A stretch of DNA of 64,000 nt. It comes from Pseudomonadota bacterium. Its GTDB lineage: Bacteria > Pseudomonadota > Gammaproteobacteria > Steroidobacterales > JBCBZW01. Below, piece by piece: positions 15,663-25,241 of this stretch; within the stretch, counting starts at the first letter, position 1; each line of letters begins with the position of its first letter. The stretch lies in the NCBI GenBank assembly GCA_039193195.1, contig JBCCWS010000027.1, forward strand, positions 17,888 to 81,887, in the 5' to 3' direction. The notes beneath the pieces were generated by a model, which had not been told where the DNA came from, searched no databases, and was given only the letters and a program-made list of their open reading frames with translations. Position numbers and translations under genes: made by a program.

Positions 15663-17780
15663 TCAGTAGGCAAGGGCCGCACGGACCACCGTCTTCTCGA
15701 CGGCTGCCAATACGCGCTTCTCGGTCAGGACCGCAGGCAACACCTCGGGGTCGCCGACCACAGGATACAGGACGACGAGCGGCACGCCGCTACGCCCGAA
15801 TTCGGCGAGGGCACCCGCGATGGCAGCATCTCGGCGAGTCCAGTCACCTTCCAACAGCGCCACGTCATGCGCGGCGAGCGATGCGCGGACTGCAGCAGTC
15901 GACAGGGCAATGCGCTCGTTGACCTTACACGTGATACACCAGTCCGCCGTGAAGTTCACCAGTACGGGACGCCCCTCGGCACGCAGCGCGGCAACGCGCG
16001 CGGGGGACCATGACTCCCAACCGTTCACGGTCTCAGCGACGGGGTTGACGCTAAGGCGCGTTGTTGCGAGCAGGACTACACCGACAGCGCACACAGCGCC
16101 GATGGGCTCGACGAGACGTTTGTCGAGGCGGCTGCCGAGCCAAACCGCGAACGCGAGCAGCACGCCAGCGCCGAGCGTCCCGGCCGCGGCGTCGGCACCG
16201 GCTTGACGCGCGACCACCCAGACCAACCAGACGGCGGTGGCGTAGAGTGGAAACGCCAGCGCCTGGCGCAGCGTTTGCATCCACGGTCCAGGCTTAGGCA
16301 GCCGATTGGCCCAGGCCGGGCGCAGCGATAGCACCACATACGGTGCAGCCATGCCAAGACCTAGGGCCGCAAACACGGCGAGGGCCGTGGTCCACGGCTG
16401 GGTCAGGGCAAAACCGAGCGCTGCTCCCATGAAGGGCGCCGTGCAGGGCGTCGCGAGTGCGACGGCGAGCAGCCCGGTGAGCACGGAACCGGTCGCGCCA
16501 CCCGGGTCGCGCACGCCGCCAGCCCAACCGACGATCGAGTTACCAACGTCGAACAGCCCGGACAGCGACAGACCGAAGCCGAACATGAGCAGCCCGAGCA
16601 GCGCCGCCACTAGCGGCGACTGCAGCTGAAATCCCCACCCCACCGCGGCGCCGGCGGCGCGCAGCGAAATGAGCGCGATGGCGAGGAGCAAGAACCCCGA
16701 AATCACACCGCCGGCATAGGCAAGACCGTGAACCCGCACGCGCGCCGCATCGGCACCCGCAAGCTCGACGAAGCCGAGCGCCTTGACCGCGATAATCGGC
16801 AGCACGCAGGGCATCAGGTTCAGGATAAGGCCACCGGCGAGAGCGAACAGGATGGCTATCAGAAGCCCGAGCGCCGGCCCGGTAGGCGGCGACGCAGACG
16901 AGACCTCCGACGCATCGACGGTGAAGGCCAACCGACGAGGTCCGTCAGCGGTATCCTCCTCGACGACGAGAACGCCCACGAGCGGGCTGGCGGACGCGAG
17001 ACCGAGTTCGCCCGAGGGCAGCGTCAATCGAAGACCGCTTGGCGTGTTGCGCCAAGGCTGCTCACCGGCGTGCCTAACCACCCCGTACTCATGGGGGAAG
17101 AAGTACGCGTCGTTTATCCGCGCGGCTGTTGCTGCGGCTAACTCCAGCTCGAGTTCGATCCCGCCGTCCGTCGACCGGTATCGTACCGGCCAGGGGCTCG
17201 CGATTGGGGTATCGGCTCGCGCTTGCCCAAACAGCGGCGCGTCCGGCCCGGGGCTCGACGCCATGGCCGGAGGCAAGGTGAGGGTAAACGTCCCCTCCTC
17301 AGGGATACACAGCTCCTCGCACACGAGCCAAGCTGCCTCGAGGCGGATGGTTAGGGGGCCCGTTCGGTCGCCGGGATCGAGCGGGGCCGCGAACAGCACG
17401 GACTCCTCGTAGCCGTAGTTACGTAGCGGCCCCACATCGATACGCTCCGGCATCGGCCAGGCGATCTCACCAACCTCTACGCCTTCGGGCAGCTGCCAGT
17501 CGACGTAAGGTGGCTCTCCGGAATCGCCGGGATTGCGCCAATAAACATGCCAACCGGGGATCAGTGCAAAGTGCAATCCAACACTGAGCGGCTGTCCCGA
17601 CACGTAGCCGTGCTGATCCGCAACCAGTCGTGCGGTCACGTGCGGCGTTTCGACGACGCTGGGCGCGGCGGCGTCACTCGCAGGCGACGCCGCGGTGCAG
17701 ATGACGGCCGTCAGGCACAGGGCGTTGACGAAGTTAGCTTTCGCTGATGAGGGCTTATGCATTCTATTAGTCTTGATCAC
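15663..17780 (-). CDS. DsbD/ScsB-family thiol:disulfide interchange protein
   Basis: 705 residues in the classic three-part layout. A signal peptide is followed by a periplasmic DsbD-alpha-like domain with a Cys pair (Cys154/Cys158, LVCEELCIP). Next come about eight transmembrane helices with two conserved membrane cysteines (NLMPCVLPI and ATPCTAPFMG). The C-terminal thioredoxin domain has CITC at 615-618. It carries electrons from cytoplasmic thioredoxin across the membrane to periplasmic partners, most likely the redoxin encoded directly downstream. The longer N-terminal domain resembles ScsB rather than E. coli DsbD. Two starts are possible, GTG at 17780 or ATG at 17762; neither has a clear ribosome binding site. 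Confidence 0.87.
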   Translation of the reverse strand: MIKTNRMHKPSSAKANFVNALCLTAVICTAASPASDAAAPSVVETPHVTARLVADQHGYVSGQPLSVGLHFALIPGWHVYWRNPGDSGEPPYVDWQLPEGVEVGEIAWPMPERIDVGPLRNYGYEESVLFAAPLDPGDRTGPLTIRLEAAWLVCEELCIPEEGTFTLTLPPAMASSPGPDAPLFGQARADTPIASPWPVRYRSTDGGIELELELAAATAARINDAYFFPHEYGVVRHAGEQPWRNTPSGLRLTLPSGELGLASASPLVGVLVVEEDTADGPRRLAFTVDASEVSSASPPTGPALGLLIAILFALAGGLILNLMPCVLPIIAVKALGFVELAGADAARVRVHGLAYAGGVISGFLLLAIALISLRAAGAAVGWGFQLQSPLVAALLGLLMFGFGLSLSGLFDVGNSIVGWAGGVRDPGGATGSVLTGLLAVALATPCTAPFMGAALGFALTQPWTTALAVFAALGLGMAAPYVVLSLRPAWANRLPKPGPWMQTLRQALAFPLYATAVWLVWVVARQAGADAAAGTLGAGVLLAFAVWLGSRLDKRLVEPIGAVCAVGVVLLATTRLSVNPVAETVNGWESWSPARVAALRAEGRPVLVNFTADWCITCKVNERIALSTAAVRASLAAHDVALLEGDWTRRDAAIAGALAEFGRSGVPLVVLYPVVGDPEVLPAVLTEKRVLAAVEKTVVRAALAY

Positions 17781-17859
17781 GTTTCGGATCGCGTGAAAGC
17801 AGCTTTAGCTAGCCGGGCGACGCCACAGTTGGGCGCTTGCAACGGAGTCGAGGCCAACG

Positions 17860-18888
17860 CTAGCCGGCGATACGGTCTGCCTCCATCCGCAGCGCCCCGC
17901 CGATGCCCGGCTCCGCGTCGGAGTGACCATTGCCGTCGACGAACCAAAGGCGGCTTGACACTTCTTGCGCAAGCAGTCGCTTATGCAGGCGCCATGCCGC
18001 GGTGGGGAGGCACACGTGGTCCGCTCGCCCGTGCACGATAGAGATGTCCATATCGCGCAGGCGCGCCAGGTGGTGCGGTTGCAGGAGTTGCCCCTCCTCC
18101 ATGAACCCACCAGCGAGCATGTAGGCGACCTCCAAGCTCGCGAACGGTATCAGCGTGGCCGGCGTCGCGAGCGTGGTTGCGATCCGCTCTTCGTTACGGA
18201 TCGCCGAAGACAACGCCAGCTCGTACGCCACGAACGCCGCCGCCGCCGCATCGCGCGTGTCTGGATCTGCCAAGAGGCGTCGATAGCCCTCGAGGAGATC
18301 ACCAGGAGGTTCAGGCAGCTTTGGGTGCTTTAGGACAAAGTCTCGGTACGCCTCCCACACCTCGGGGTAGTGCAGCGCCGTCGCACCATTGCGAAATAGG
18401 TTATCCACCTCGTCGCGCAGGAACGTGAAGATGCCCCGCAGGAGCAAGTGGCGCATCCGGTCCGGGTGGGCCTGAGCGTAGGCGAGCGCGAGGGTGCAGC
18501 CCCAGGAACCCCCGAGCACCAGGTGCCAGACGGACACGCCCAAGTGCTCGCGCAGCGCCTCTAGGTCTGCGACGAGGTGGCCGGTCGTGTTGTCCGCGAG
18601 CGCTCCCTTAAAGTCTTGGGAGACGTTCGGTCGACTCTTGCCGGCTCCACGCTGGTCCAGCAGGACGATGCGGTACCGAGCGGGATCGAAGAACTGGCGC
18701 ACGCCGGGTCGCGTGCCGCCGCCTGGCCCGCCGTGCAGAAACAGCGCCGGCGAACCCTCCGGATTGCCCGATAGCTCGTAGTAGAGCTCGTGCTTGGACC
18801 TATCGCCCACGGTTAGGAATCCGGTCTCGTAGGGCTCGACCGGCGGGTGGAGGTCGGTGCTGGGATGATCGGTAGGGGGCGCTGTCAT
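17860..18888 (-). CDS. pip: Proline iminopeptidase (peptidase S33)
   Basis: 342 residues from the ATG at 18888, which has GGAG upstream. An alpha/beta hydrolase with the hallmarks of prolyl aminopeptidase: FLHGGPGGG oxyanion motif, LLDQRGAGKSRP, nucleophile elbow GGSWG, acid residue in VHGRADHVCLP and catalytic His in DGNGHSD. It removes N-terminal proline from peptides in the cytoplasm. Length and motif order match the S33 family. It is monocistronic as far as can be seen and divergent from an empty stretch. Confidence 0.9.
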   Translation of the reverse strand: MTAPPTDHPSTDLHPPVEPYETGFLTVGDRSKHELYYELSGNPEGSPALFLHGGPGGGTRPGVRQFFDPARYRIVLLDQRGAGKSRPNVSQDFKGALADNTTGHLVADLEALREHLGVSVWHLVLGGSWGCTLALAYAQAHPDRMRHLLLRGIFTFLRDEVDNLFRNGATALHYPEVWEAYRDFVLKHPKLPEPPGDLLEGYRRLLADPDTRDAAAAAFVAYELALSSAIRNEERIATTLATPATLIPFASLEVAYMLAGGFMEEGQLLQPHHLARLRDMDISIVHGRADHVCLPTAAWRLHKRLLAQEVSSRLWFVDGNGHSDAEPGIGGALRMEADRIAG

Positions 18889-19580
18889 GGATTCTCCGCG
18901 AGCGACTCGGAACACTACTGTTTGGTCCGGGAGTCCTGTGGGGTCAGGCCAAGCGTAGATCTTCGCTCCTTCGAATCAGAGCATCTCCAAGTTACCACGC
19001 CTGTGCTCCCTTTCGCGCCTCCTCCCTCCTCCGGAAGGTCGACAACAGCTGCCGACCATTTGCTCGAGATCATGCATCGCCTCGGACATCATAACGGCAA
19101 CGTCCAGCAGACGCGCCCTGCTCACCAGCGATACGGGCCTGGTCCGGCGAATTCTAGGCGTCGTAGAGCAAGTCGCCAAGTAAGTGAACTGCACCTACCT
19201 CGATCAACGCTGAGGGTTGGAATGCACCAGGAAGTCATGCTTCACGGGTGCTTGGCTCTAGGTAGCCTCGCGCCACCCCAAGTCCCGCGCCGAAGACCAC
19301 AGGCGGCTGCTGTCCGGCAAGATCCGACAGTCTGGGTCCCTGGGCTTGGCGCGCGATCAGACACCGGCACAGCTGTCTCAACAACGACACTAGGCGAAGT
19401 CTTGCGCGAGTGCCAACGACGCGCCAAGATCTCGTGTGTTTACCAAGCTCAGCTTGGACTGCCTCTTCAGATTAAACGCTTGCAGTAGAGCCGATCGTAC
19501 ACACGACACTCAAGGCTCTGGCAAGGCAGCTAACCTACTTCGCTAATGTTGTAGCGAATCCTGTGCATGTTCGGTAGGCA
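18889..19580. other. Intergenic, no supported gene
   Basis: About 690 bases. A 213-codon rightward frame runs through part of it, but it starts inside pip, lacks a ribosome binding site and shows no domain. A short leftward frame near 19,000-19,190 has a helix-like stretch that may be a gene remnant. The AT-richer last 100 bases probably hold the promoter of the TIR gene. Confidence 0.4.
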
Positions 19581-20624
19581 ATGGAAACCACGCAATCTCA
19601 AGTTCCTAGTTCAGCGTCGACCAGTGCGCGACTGGTAGAAATCTTCATCTCTTATCGGCGCAGCGACGGCGACTGGCACGCTGAGTGGCTACATAGACAC
19701 CTAGAGGGGCTGGAGTATGTCGACAATAGCGGCCAACCATGCATCCTCAAAACTTATTACGACAAGACGGCCGCCGGCGTAGATGACTGGAAACTGCAGA
19801 ATCTCGGGGCACTAAGAACAGCGAGAGCAATGCTCCTCGTCTGTACACCAGGAATAGCCCAGGATCTTTCCAAGCGCAAGAAGGGATCTGATTCGCTTTA
19901 CGCGGAGCTCAAGTGGTGGGTGCGTCAGCGAGGAGTAGCTCCGATCGTCGTGGATCCGAAGGGGGATGGCCATCTCTGGCTTCCGAAGCTATTGACTGTC
20001 AAATGGCCTCACATCAATCGGATTCACCTTTCGAGCAATGAAGCTGAATCTGCTGATCCCGAGTACCAGTTGCGACTTATTGATAGGATCGTGGGCGCCA
20101 TCCGTGAATTGGAACAGCAGACGCTCGCTGAAGATCTGGCGCAGTCTCTGCGGCAGGAGAGGCGCTTGAGGTGGGCGCTGACTGCCGCGTCCATTCTCCT
20201 CTCGGTCTCGATCATTTTGGGTCTTTACGCCAACGAAAGGAGGCGGGAGTCGAATGAAAAGACACGTCTTGCCGAAGAATCATTGACAGTAGCGGCTGGA
20301 TTTCTGATGCGACTGCTCCAGTACGGCAGGCCCGGGCAAACGACATCACTGGAACTCATCAAGTTGATTACTGAAGTGCGTGATAGAGCAGATGAAACAC
20401 AGTTTGTCACCGTCGCGCTGCAGGTGCTGAGTTGTTGGGGACTAGCCTCCATACAAAGCCAACTCGTTCACGACGCGATGGTAGACATGTATGCCGCGAT
20501 TGAGTCCAGCGCATCTGGCCGTGAGCCTGAAGTTCAATCGCGCATCGCGACACTGAAAGCTAACACTGCGGCGGCACGCAGCGGGAGTGAAGCGCCCCAC
20601 CCTTGCATGGCTCCGACGAGCTGA
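19581..20624 (+). CDS. Membrane-anchored TIR-domain protein
   Basis: 347 residues. Residues ~19-150 are a TIR domain: EIFISYRRSD, a TYYDK strand, LLVCTPG, and SLYAELKWWV in which Glu109 occupies the usual catalytic Glu position. A linker and charged helix lead into one transmembrane segment (~198-217), followed by a basic N-E-R-R-R-E-S-N-E-K coiled-coil-like stretch and a helical C-terminal region without a known domain. The topology predicts a cytoplasmic TIR tethered to the inner membrane. Base composition is noticeably more AT-rich than its neighbours, suggesting transfer. The final ~20 residues look non-conserved, so the protein may be truncated. A role in defence or NAD signalling is inferred. 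Confidence 0.75.
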   Translation: METTQSQVPSSASTSARLVEIFISYRRSDGDWHAEWLHRHLEGLEYVDNSGQPCILKTYYDKTAAGVDDWKLQNLGALRTARAMLLVCTPGIAQDLSKRKKGSDSLYAELKWWVRQRGVAPIVVDPKGDGHLWLPKLLTVKWPHINRIHLSSNEAESADPEYQLRLIDRIVGAIRELEQQTLAEDLAQSLRQERRLRWALTAASILLSVSIILGLYANERRRESNEKTRLAEESLTVAAGFLMRLLQYGRPGQTTSLELIKLITEVRDRADETQFVTVALQVLSCWGLASIQSQLVHDAMVDMYAAIESSASGREPEVQSRIATLKANTAAARSGSEAPHPCMAPTS

Positions 20625-21040
20625 GTTTCAACGCAAGCCAACAAGACGATTCGCCAGATCACCGTCCAGCGCGAGGTGGCATTGCCAACCGCTGCGCAAA
20701 GCTCAAGTTAGATAGCTGCCTGATCAGGTGGCCACTAATATGGAGCTTACCGGACTACGTACCACGGAAACCCAGCCGTTGGAAAACAGGCACCATCACG
20801 AGCCAGGTGCGCCTTGTGTGAGACGCTGTTGGGATCGCAGAACCGGCTTGCGCAACGCCTGCCCCTGAACCGGCTCGTCGGCGCTTGGCCATTGTTGTAG
20901 CGAGCCATGGCGGGGCTCTCCGAATCCGTCACGGCTTGGACTACCTCTCCGGAGACCGCACTCGATCACGACTCAGGCCGCACCGACCACTGCTACCCTG
21001 CGCCTCGCAAATGCCGCCGCCGACGTAGCAGCTAGCTTGC
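20625..21040. other. Intergenic between convergent genes
   Basis: About 415 bases between the ends of the TIR gene and the leftward envelope gene. No coding frame is convincing and no strong terminator hairpin is evident. Confidence 0.4.
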
Positions 21041-22039
21041 TCAGGTACCGGGGCTCTTTGTCTGATCGCTACTTTCGGACTTCTTCTTCGAGCCGAAGGG
21101 GAACTCGACCCCCACAAACGTCCGCACCGAGTCACTGCCGCTCCCGCCGTCGAAGTCGACCTCCGTTTCAATGAACATCCGTAGGTTGCTCAGGAAGTCG
21201 CTGTCGGTGAAGCTCAGGAACGGATTACCCTCGAGGTGCACCCGCAGCTGATTCCGATCCCGACGGTCGGCAGGAAAGAGGTCGTTCGAACCGATGCCGA
21301 AATCGATAAAGGATCCGTGCAGGTGCGTCTCTTCGAGAATCACACCCAAGGAGAAGAAGTAGTATTCCGCAAGGTCGTCGAGGCCACTAACAGACGCTGC
21401 TCCGTAACGAGCCATCAGGTAGGGCGTAGCCTTTGCACCCTTTGGACCAGCTTTGCTCCGCAAGAACTCTGCCCGCAAGCCAACCTCACCTTCAATGGAC
21501 TCCGCGTCGCGTAGCACAGCGATTGCAGCATTCAGATCGGGGATGTCAATGGGCTCACCCGCCTCCGGGCAGCCGGGGAAGTTCGCAAAGTCACTACACA
21601 ACACCTCGGTGCCACGGACGGTGCGTCTTGTGCGTCCTGTCAGCCAAAGCGCAGCAACATCGTTAGTAGCACCAACCAGCTTGTAGTTGAAGCGCAAATC
21701 GAGCAGAGCGCTCTGATTGACGTCCGTGGCATCCTCGGGCTCAACCACGTTGGAGAGATCCGACGGGGTGAATGTATCGAAACCCCAGCCGAAGTTGATG
21801 TCCACATCAAAATCGCACCGCATGACGCGGCTGTTCCAGCACTCCGGCAAAATGCCCTCAGGTGGCGGCTTCGGCTTGCTTGCCGCGACTTCCTTCTCGA
21901 GCTCTTCTATCCGTCCCTTCAGCTCCTCGACCGTCTTGGTGATATCGTCTCCAACGCTCGCGACGGGCTGCGCGTTGGCGGTCAAACCGACCAGAGCAAG
22001 CATCGCGAATTGGGGGGCCCGACGAGTCTTCCATTCCAT
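21041..22039 (-). CDS. Predicted exported envelope protein with coiled coil, possible beta-barrel
   Basis: 332 residues. A signal peptide (to about residue 24, TANAQ) is followed by a short coiled coil (TKTVEELKGRIEELEKEV) and a Pro-rich linker. The rest is a region rich in amphipathic beta-strands (INFGWGFDTF, LLDLRFNYKLVG, GVILEETHLHGSFIDFGIG), ending in RTFVGVEFPFG plus a charged tail. An N-terminal coiled coil before a barrel is common in trimeric or porin-like outer-membrane proteins. No specific family is recognised. An upstream AGAGAG supports the start. Confidence 0.6.
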   Translation of the reverse strand: MEWKTRRAPQFAMLALVGLTANAQPVASVGDDITKTVEELKGRIEELEKEVAASKPKPPPEGILPECWNSRVMRCDFDVDINFGWGFDTFTPSDLSNVVEPEDATDVNQSALLDLRFNYKLVGATNDVAALWLTGRTRRTVRGTEVLCSDFANFPGCPEAGEPIDIPDLNAAIAVLRDAESIEGEVGLRAEFLRSKAGPKGAKATPYLMARYGAASVSGLDDLAEYYFFSLGVILEETHLHGSFIDFGIGSNDLFPADRRDRNQLRVHLEGNPFLSFTDSDFLSNLRMFIETEVDFDGGSGSDSVRTFVGVEFPFGSKKKSESSDQTKSPGT

Positions 22040-22160
22040 GTTCTCTCTCCGTCAAATACACCATTCAATCGAAAGCAGTAAGACGTGCCAGCCATGCGAG
22101 CAAACACACCAAGTCAGTAAACCTGAGTGCTGGTCGTTCGCGGACACACGCGCCCATGTG

Positions 22161-23957
22161 TCATTCGCGTCGCAGGTCGCTGAGTGGGCTCAACTTGGGC
22201 AGGTACCCTGTCTTCAGCACGTGACTCTCCTTCGCCTCGATCTTGCGATCACCGAAGGTGTCGAGCCAGCGACCCAGCGTGTCTGATAGCTTCGAGGCAG
22301 TGGAGTCGTCACCCGCACTGACACCGCCTTCCTCGTCGAGGTAGATGCGCTCTCCGGTGTGCCGGTACCCCAAGAGCCTCGGCACGATCAAGGGCACGAT
22401 GTCCCCCTGGTTCACGACGCGGAACGATGGAATTTGTGTGGTCCTGGCATCGAAGGCCTGCTGGAAGCGTCGGTTACCCACGCGGGGGGCACCGAAGGTA
22501 TAGAGGCCAGCGAGAGGGATCTTGTCTTCCAGGAGCATACCCGCCAGCAACACGGCGAGCGCCCCTCCTAGGCTGTGTCCTGTGACCCATAGCCTACGAC
22601 CTGCCTGCAGGTGTTCATGCAGGAGGCGGCTGACCTGCAGCATCACCGGAAATAGGGCATCCTGGAATCCCTCGTGCACCCGCGCCTCGGGGTCCAGTGG
22701 ACCGGGGTCGGTCACGATCTGCGCGTTGCCCAACCAATCGGGGAGCGACTCACTTCCGCAGAAGCTGACGATCACCGTCGACTCGTTGTGGACCAGAAAA
22801 CCCTCCGTATCGATGTCACGACCGAGGCGCTTGGAGAACGCGTGGACCTCAGCGTGCTCCCAACCGGGGCAGGCGCGAATGGTGGCCTGGCGCGCCTGGT
22901 CGTCGGGCTCGTAGGCGAGCTGGCATAGGGCGGCCAGAAAGTAGGCATCGTGTGGGTCGTAGCGAGGGTCGCCAGACAGGCTTGGCTTTACGTGCTGCGT
23001 GAAGTGCTCCTCAAGCTGGCGCTGGAGCGCGCGGGAGGTTCTGGCCTCGAAGCGAGTGATCGCCTCCAGCATCTGCGGGAACAGCGGGTTAGCTTCTTCG
23101 AGGGTCTCCTTCGGATCGTTCGGATTCACTACAGCTTGGCTCAGCACCAGGCTTGCGTGAGAGACATCGTCCTGCTCTTCGATGCGCAAGAACGTGAAGC
23201 GCTCTGCGGGGGTAACGCGCTGCAAGCGCTCTATGCCGCGGATGTCCGCCGTGAGATCGGCCTGCGAATGGGCGGCAAAAACGCGCTTGGGAAAACGTCG
23301 TCCGCGACCGCGAAGGTGCTTTAGCGCTGCGTCGTTCTCCTGCATAAGCCGTGACAGCTGCTCCGCAGCGTCCAAATCGACGTGCGTGTAGCGGAAGGGA
23401 TTGGCACCAATGAGGGGCTTGTCCTTCTTCAGCAAGTCCGCGAGCCCCATTCTCGGCAAGCGCTCCTTAAGCTCCCCGATGATCCCCAAGGGGCCTCCCG
23501 CAAGATCCAGCGCGGCAGAGAAGAGGTACAGATCCCCGGTGATTCGGGCGTCCTTGACCGCCGCCGAGAACGCCAGTGCTCCCCCCGTGGAGAGCCCTCC
23601 GATGGACACCTTGTGCGGGGCGCGCACAGCGGCTTGTTGGACCGCGTAGTCGACGTTCGTCCGCCACTCCACCAGCGAGATCCCGTTCATCCCTTGGGGC
23701 TGCTTCAAGCCGTGGAAGTGCAGCAGCGGTAGGAACACGTCGTAGTTGAGCGCCGTATGAAAGTGCTCAGCGATCGCGGTCATGAAGTGCGGCGAGTCGG
23801 AAAGACCGTGCACGAGCACAATCGCCTCGCCCGTCGGCTCGTCATGCAGATAGCGTCTAGGGTGGCAGCCATCACGGACCGCGTTGGGCTGGAAATACTC
23901 TGAGAATTTGCCGTAGTACTCCATCCACTCGTGGTCGCGGGCTTGATGCGCGCTCAT
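22161..23957 (-). CDS. Double hydrolase: alpha/beta hydrolase fused to class 3 lipase
   Basis: 598 residues containing two complete serine-hydrolase domains. The N-terminal half (about 1-300) is an alpha/beta hydrolase of the lysophospholipase/serine aminopeptidase type: LVHGLSDSP oxyanion loop, GGLSTGG elbow (Ser123), with Asp234 and His267 as likely acid and base. The C-terminal half (about 330-560) is a Lipase_3 domain: VSFCGSES, GHSLGG elbow (Ser462), NQGDIVP (Asp519) and YRHTG (His533). There is no signal peptide, so it is probably cytoplasmic. The fusion suggests attack on lipids or on two ester bonds of one substrate. An effector or membrane-damage role is possible but unproven. Confidence 0.85.
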   Translation of the reverse strand: MSAHQARDHEWMEYYGKFSEYFQPNAVRDGCHPRRYLHDEPTGEAIVLVHGLSDSPHFMTAIAEHFHTALNYDVFLPLLHFHGLKQPQGMNGISLVEWRTNVDYAVQQAAVRAPHKVSIGGLSTGGALAFSAAVKDARITGDLYLFSAALDLAGGPLGIIGELKERLPRMGLADLLKKDKPLIGANPFRYTHVDLDAAEQLSRLMQENDAALKHLRGRGRRFPKRVFAAHSQADLTADIRGIERLQRVTPAERFTFLRIEEQDDVSHASLVLSQAVVNPNDPKETLEEANPLFPQMLEAITRFEARTSRALQRQLEEHFTQHVKPSLSGDPRYDPHDAYFLAALCQLAYEPDDQARQATIRACPGWEHAEVHAFSKRLGRDIDTEGFLVHNESTVIVSFCGSESLPDWLGNAQIVTDPGPLDPEARVHEGFQDALFPVMLQVSRLLHEHLQAGRRLWVTGHSLGGALAVLLAGMLLEDKIPLAGLYTFGAPRVGNRRFQQAFDARTTQIPSFRVVNQGDIVPLIVPRLLGYRHTGERIYLDEEGGVSAGDDSTASKLSDTLGRWLDTFGDRKIEAKESHVLKTGYLPKLSPLSDLRRE

Positions 23958-24119
23958 GGAACTCCTCCTGAGTTGCTCTGAGATTCAGTCGGGGACGCTG
24001 GGCTAAAGTCCGCCTGCCAACGCCCTGACGGGGGCGGCCTCCTGACCCGGTGCTTGTGCTCCGCGGCGAGCGAGCGGTCGGTCCCTACACCCCACAGTGT
24101 GATTCGCGCGCGCTTTCTC

Positions 24120-25241
24120 TCATCTCACGCGTACGCTTCGGTCCATCAGTCCGGTCAGATCCAGGACCGGGCGGCCGATCGGCCAGCTTGTTGAAGGGAC
24201 CGAGCGATGGACAGAATGCGGCCGAGCATGACTTACAGGTCGTCGAGGCAACACGGTTCCACCAGCAGACTCTCGGCGCGCGCCATGGCCAGCGCTAGCT
24301 CGTGGACTCGTAGCTGAGCCGCGGTCGCCTCGGCGGCGTCCAGCAACCGTCGCTACGTGTCGACCGATGATGCGCGCCTCGTCCATGCCGTACCGGGCGT
24401 GGTAGAGCGAGGCGTAGACGTAGCGGGCTGCCATCGCGTCGATCAACCCCTCGGTGGCGGTACCGGACTGGTAGTCCTGCTGCGAGTAGTCGGCCAAGTG
24501 AGGGAGGACATCCAGGTAACCCAAGTCCCAGGCCTCCACATAGAGCTGGCGCGCACGCGCGGGATCCGATTGCCGGAGCGCCTCTGCATAGCGCACGCGG
24601 GCGAAGGGCTTGGGTCCTGCGGCGGCGATGGCGAGGTACTTCAGCCGCTCCGCTTCGCCTAGGCGCGGAACGCCTTCGCAGTCGGCGTAGCCCTGACGCA
24701 GAATCTGCTCGAACTGGTCGATCTTGGTCGACCCCACGCGCCCGACGTATCCGGTCTGCGCATCTTCTAGCTGGTGCGTCTCCATCAGCAGCACGATGGC
24801 GCGGTCCAGTGCAGCCGGGTCTGCCGGCGATCGGGCACAGCCGCTGAGAATGTTGTGGGCCAATAGGGCCGCGCCGTCATCACCCGCCTCGGCGCGGGCA
24901 AGCAGTGCCGGCATGTGGGGGGCATACGGCGGCTCTAGGTGATCTGGCCCCGCCGGGCGCGGCCCATCCTCCCGCCAACGCACTGCCTCGCGATGACCGT
25001 TGGGGAAACACAGCGTCTCGCGCGGACACTCGATCACGTACTGGGATAGAGCCGCCGGCTGATTGGGTGTGTTGGGGGGTGCCGGCGTGCGCGGCCCGCC
25101 GCTCGCCGTCGAAGGCGCTGCCGAGACGGCTGCCCCCTCGGGCGCAGGAAGCGGCTTGCGCTGCATCGATGGCATAGCAAGCGTGAGCAGGATCGCCACG
25201 GCGACGAAGCCGACCCCGCCTATCATCCACATTGCTCTCAT
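24120..25241 (-). CDS. Membrane-anchored helical-repeat protein, frameshifted at 3' end
   Basis: The start at 25241 gives an N-terminal transmembrane anchor (MRAMWMIGGVGFVAVAILL), a Pro/Ala-rich linker and then a helical Sel1/TPR-like region with repeated A-x-x-Y/L patterns (for example YLAIAAAGPKPFARVRYAEAL). As read, everything after ARIIGRHVATVAG becomes an Arg/Ser/His-rich tail typical of an out-of-frame read. In another frame the stretch from about 24355 to 24236 encodes a good amphipathic helix (RRLLDAAEATAAQLRVHELA, then ALAMARAESLLVEPCCLDDL) and stops at 24233-24235. A single-base indel near 24350 is therefore likely. The intended gene is probably 24233-25241. Function unknown. Confidence 0.65.
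   Translation of the reverse strand: MRAMWMIGGVGFVAVAILLTLAMPSMQRKPLPAPEGAAVSAAPSTASGGPRTPAPPNTPNQPAALSQYVIECPRETLCFPNGHREAVRWREDGPRPAGPDHLEPPYAPHMPALLARAEAGDDGAALLAHNILSGCARSPADPAALDRAIVLLMETHQLEDAQTGYVGRVGSTKIDQFEQILRQGYADCEGVPRLGEAERLKYLAIAAAGPKPFARVRYAEALRQSDPARARQLYVEAWDLGYLDVLPHLADYSQQDYQSGTATEGLIDAMAARYVYASLYHARYGMDEARIIGRHVATVAGRRRGDRGSATSPRASAGHGARRESAGGTVLPRRPVSHARPHSVHRSVPSTSWPIGRPVLDLTGLMDRSVRVR

Noticed and set aside
14859..16013. Rightward 384-codon open frame
   Set aside because: Runs antisense through the redoxin and DsbD genes, whose families are clear; Arg/His-rich shadow composition.
18847..19488. Rightward 213-codon open frame
   Set aside because: Starts within pip, lacks a ribosome binding site and shows no domain.
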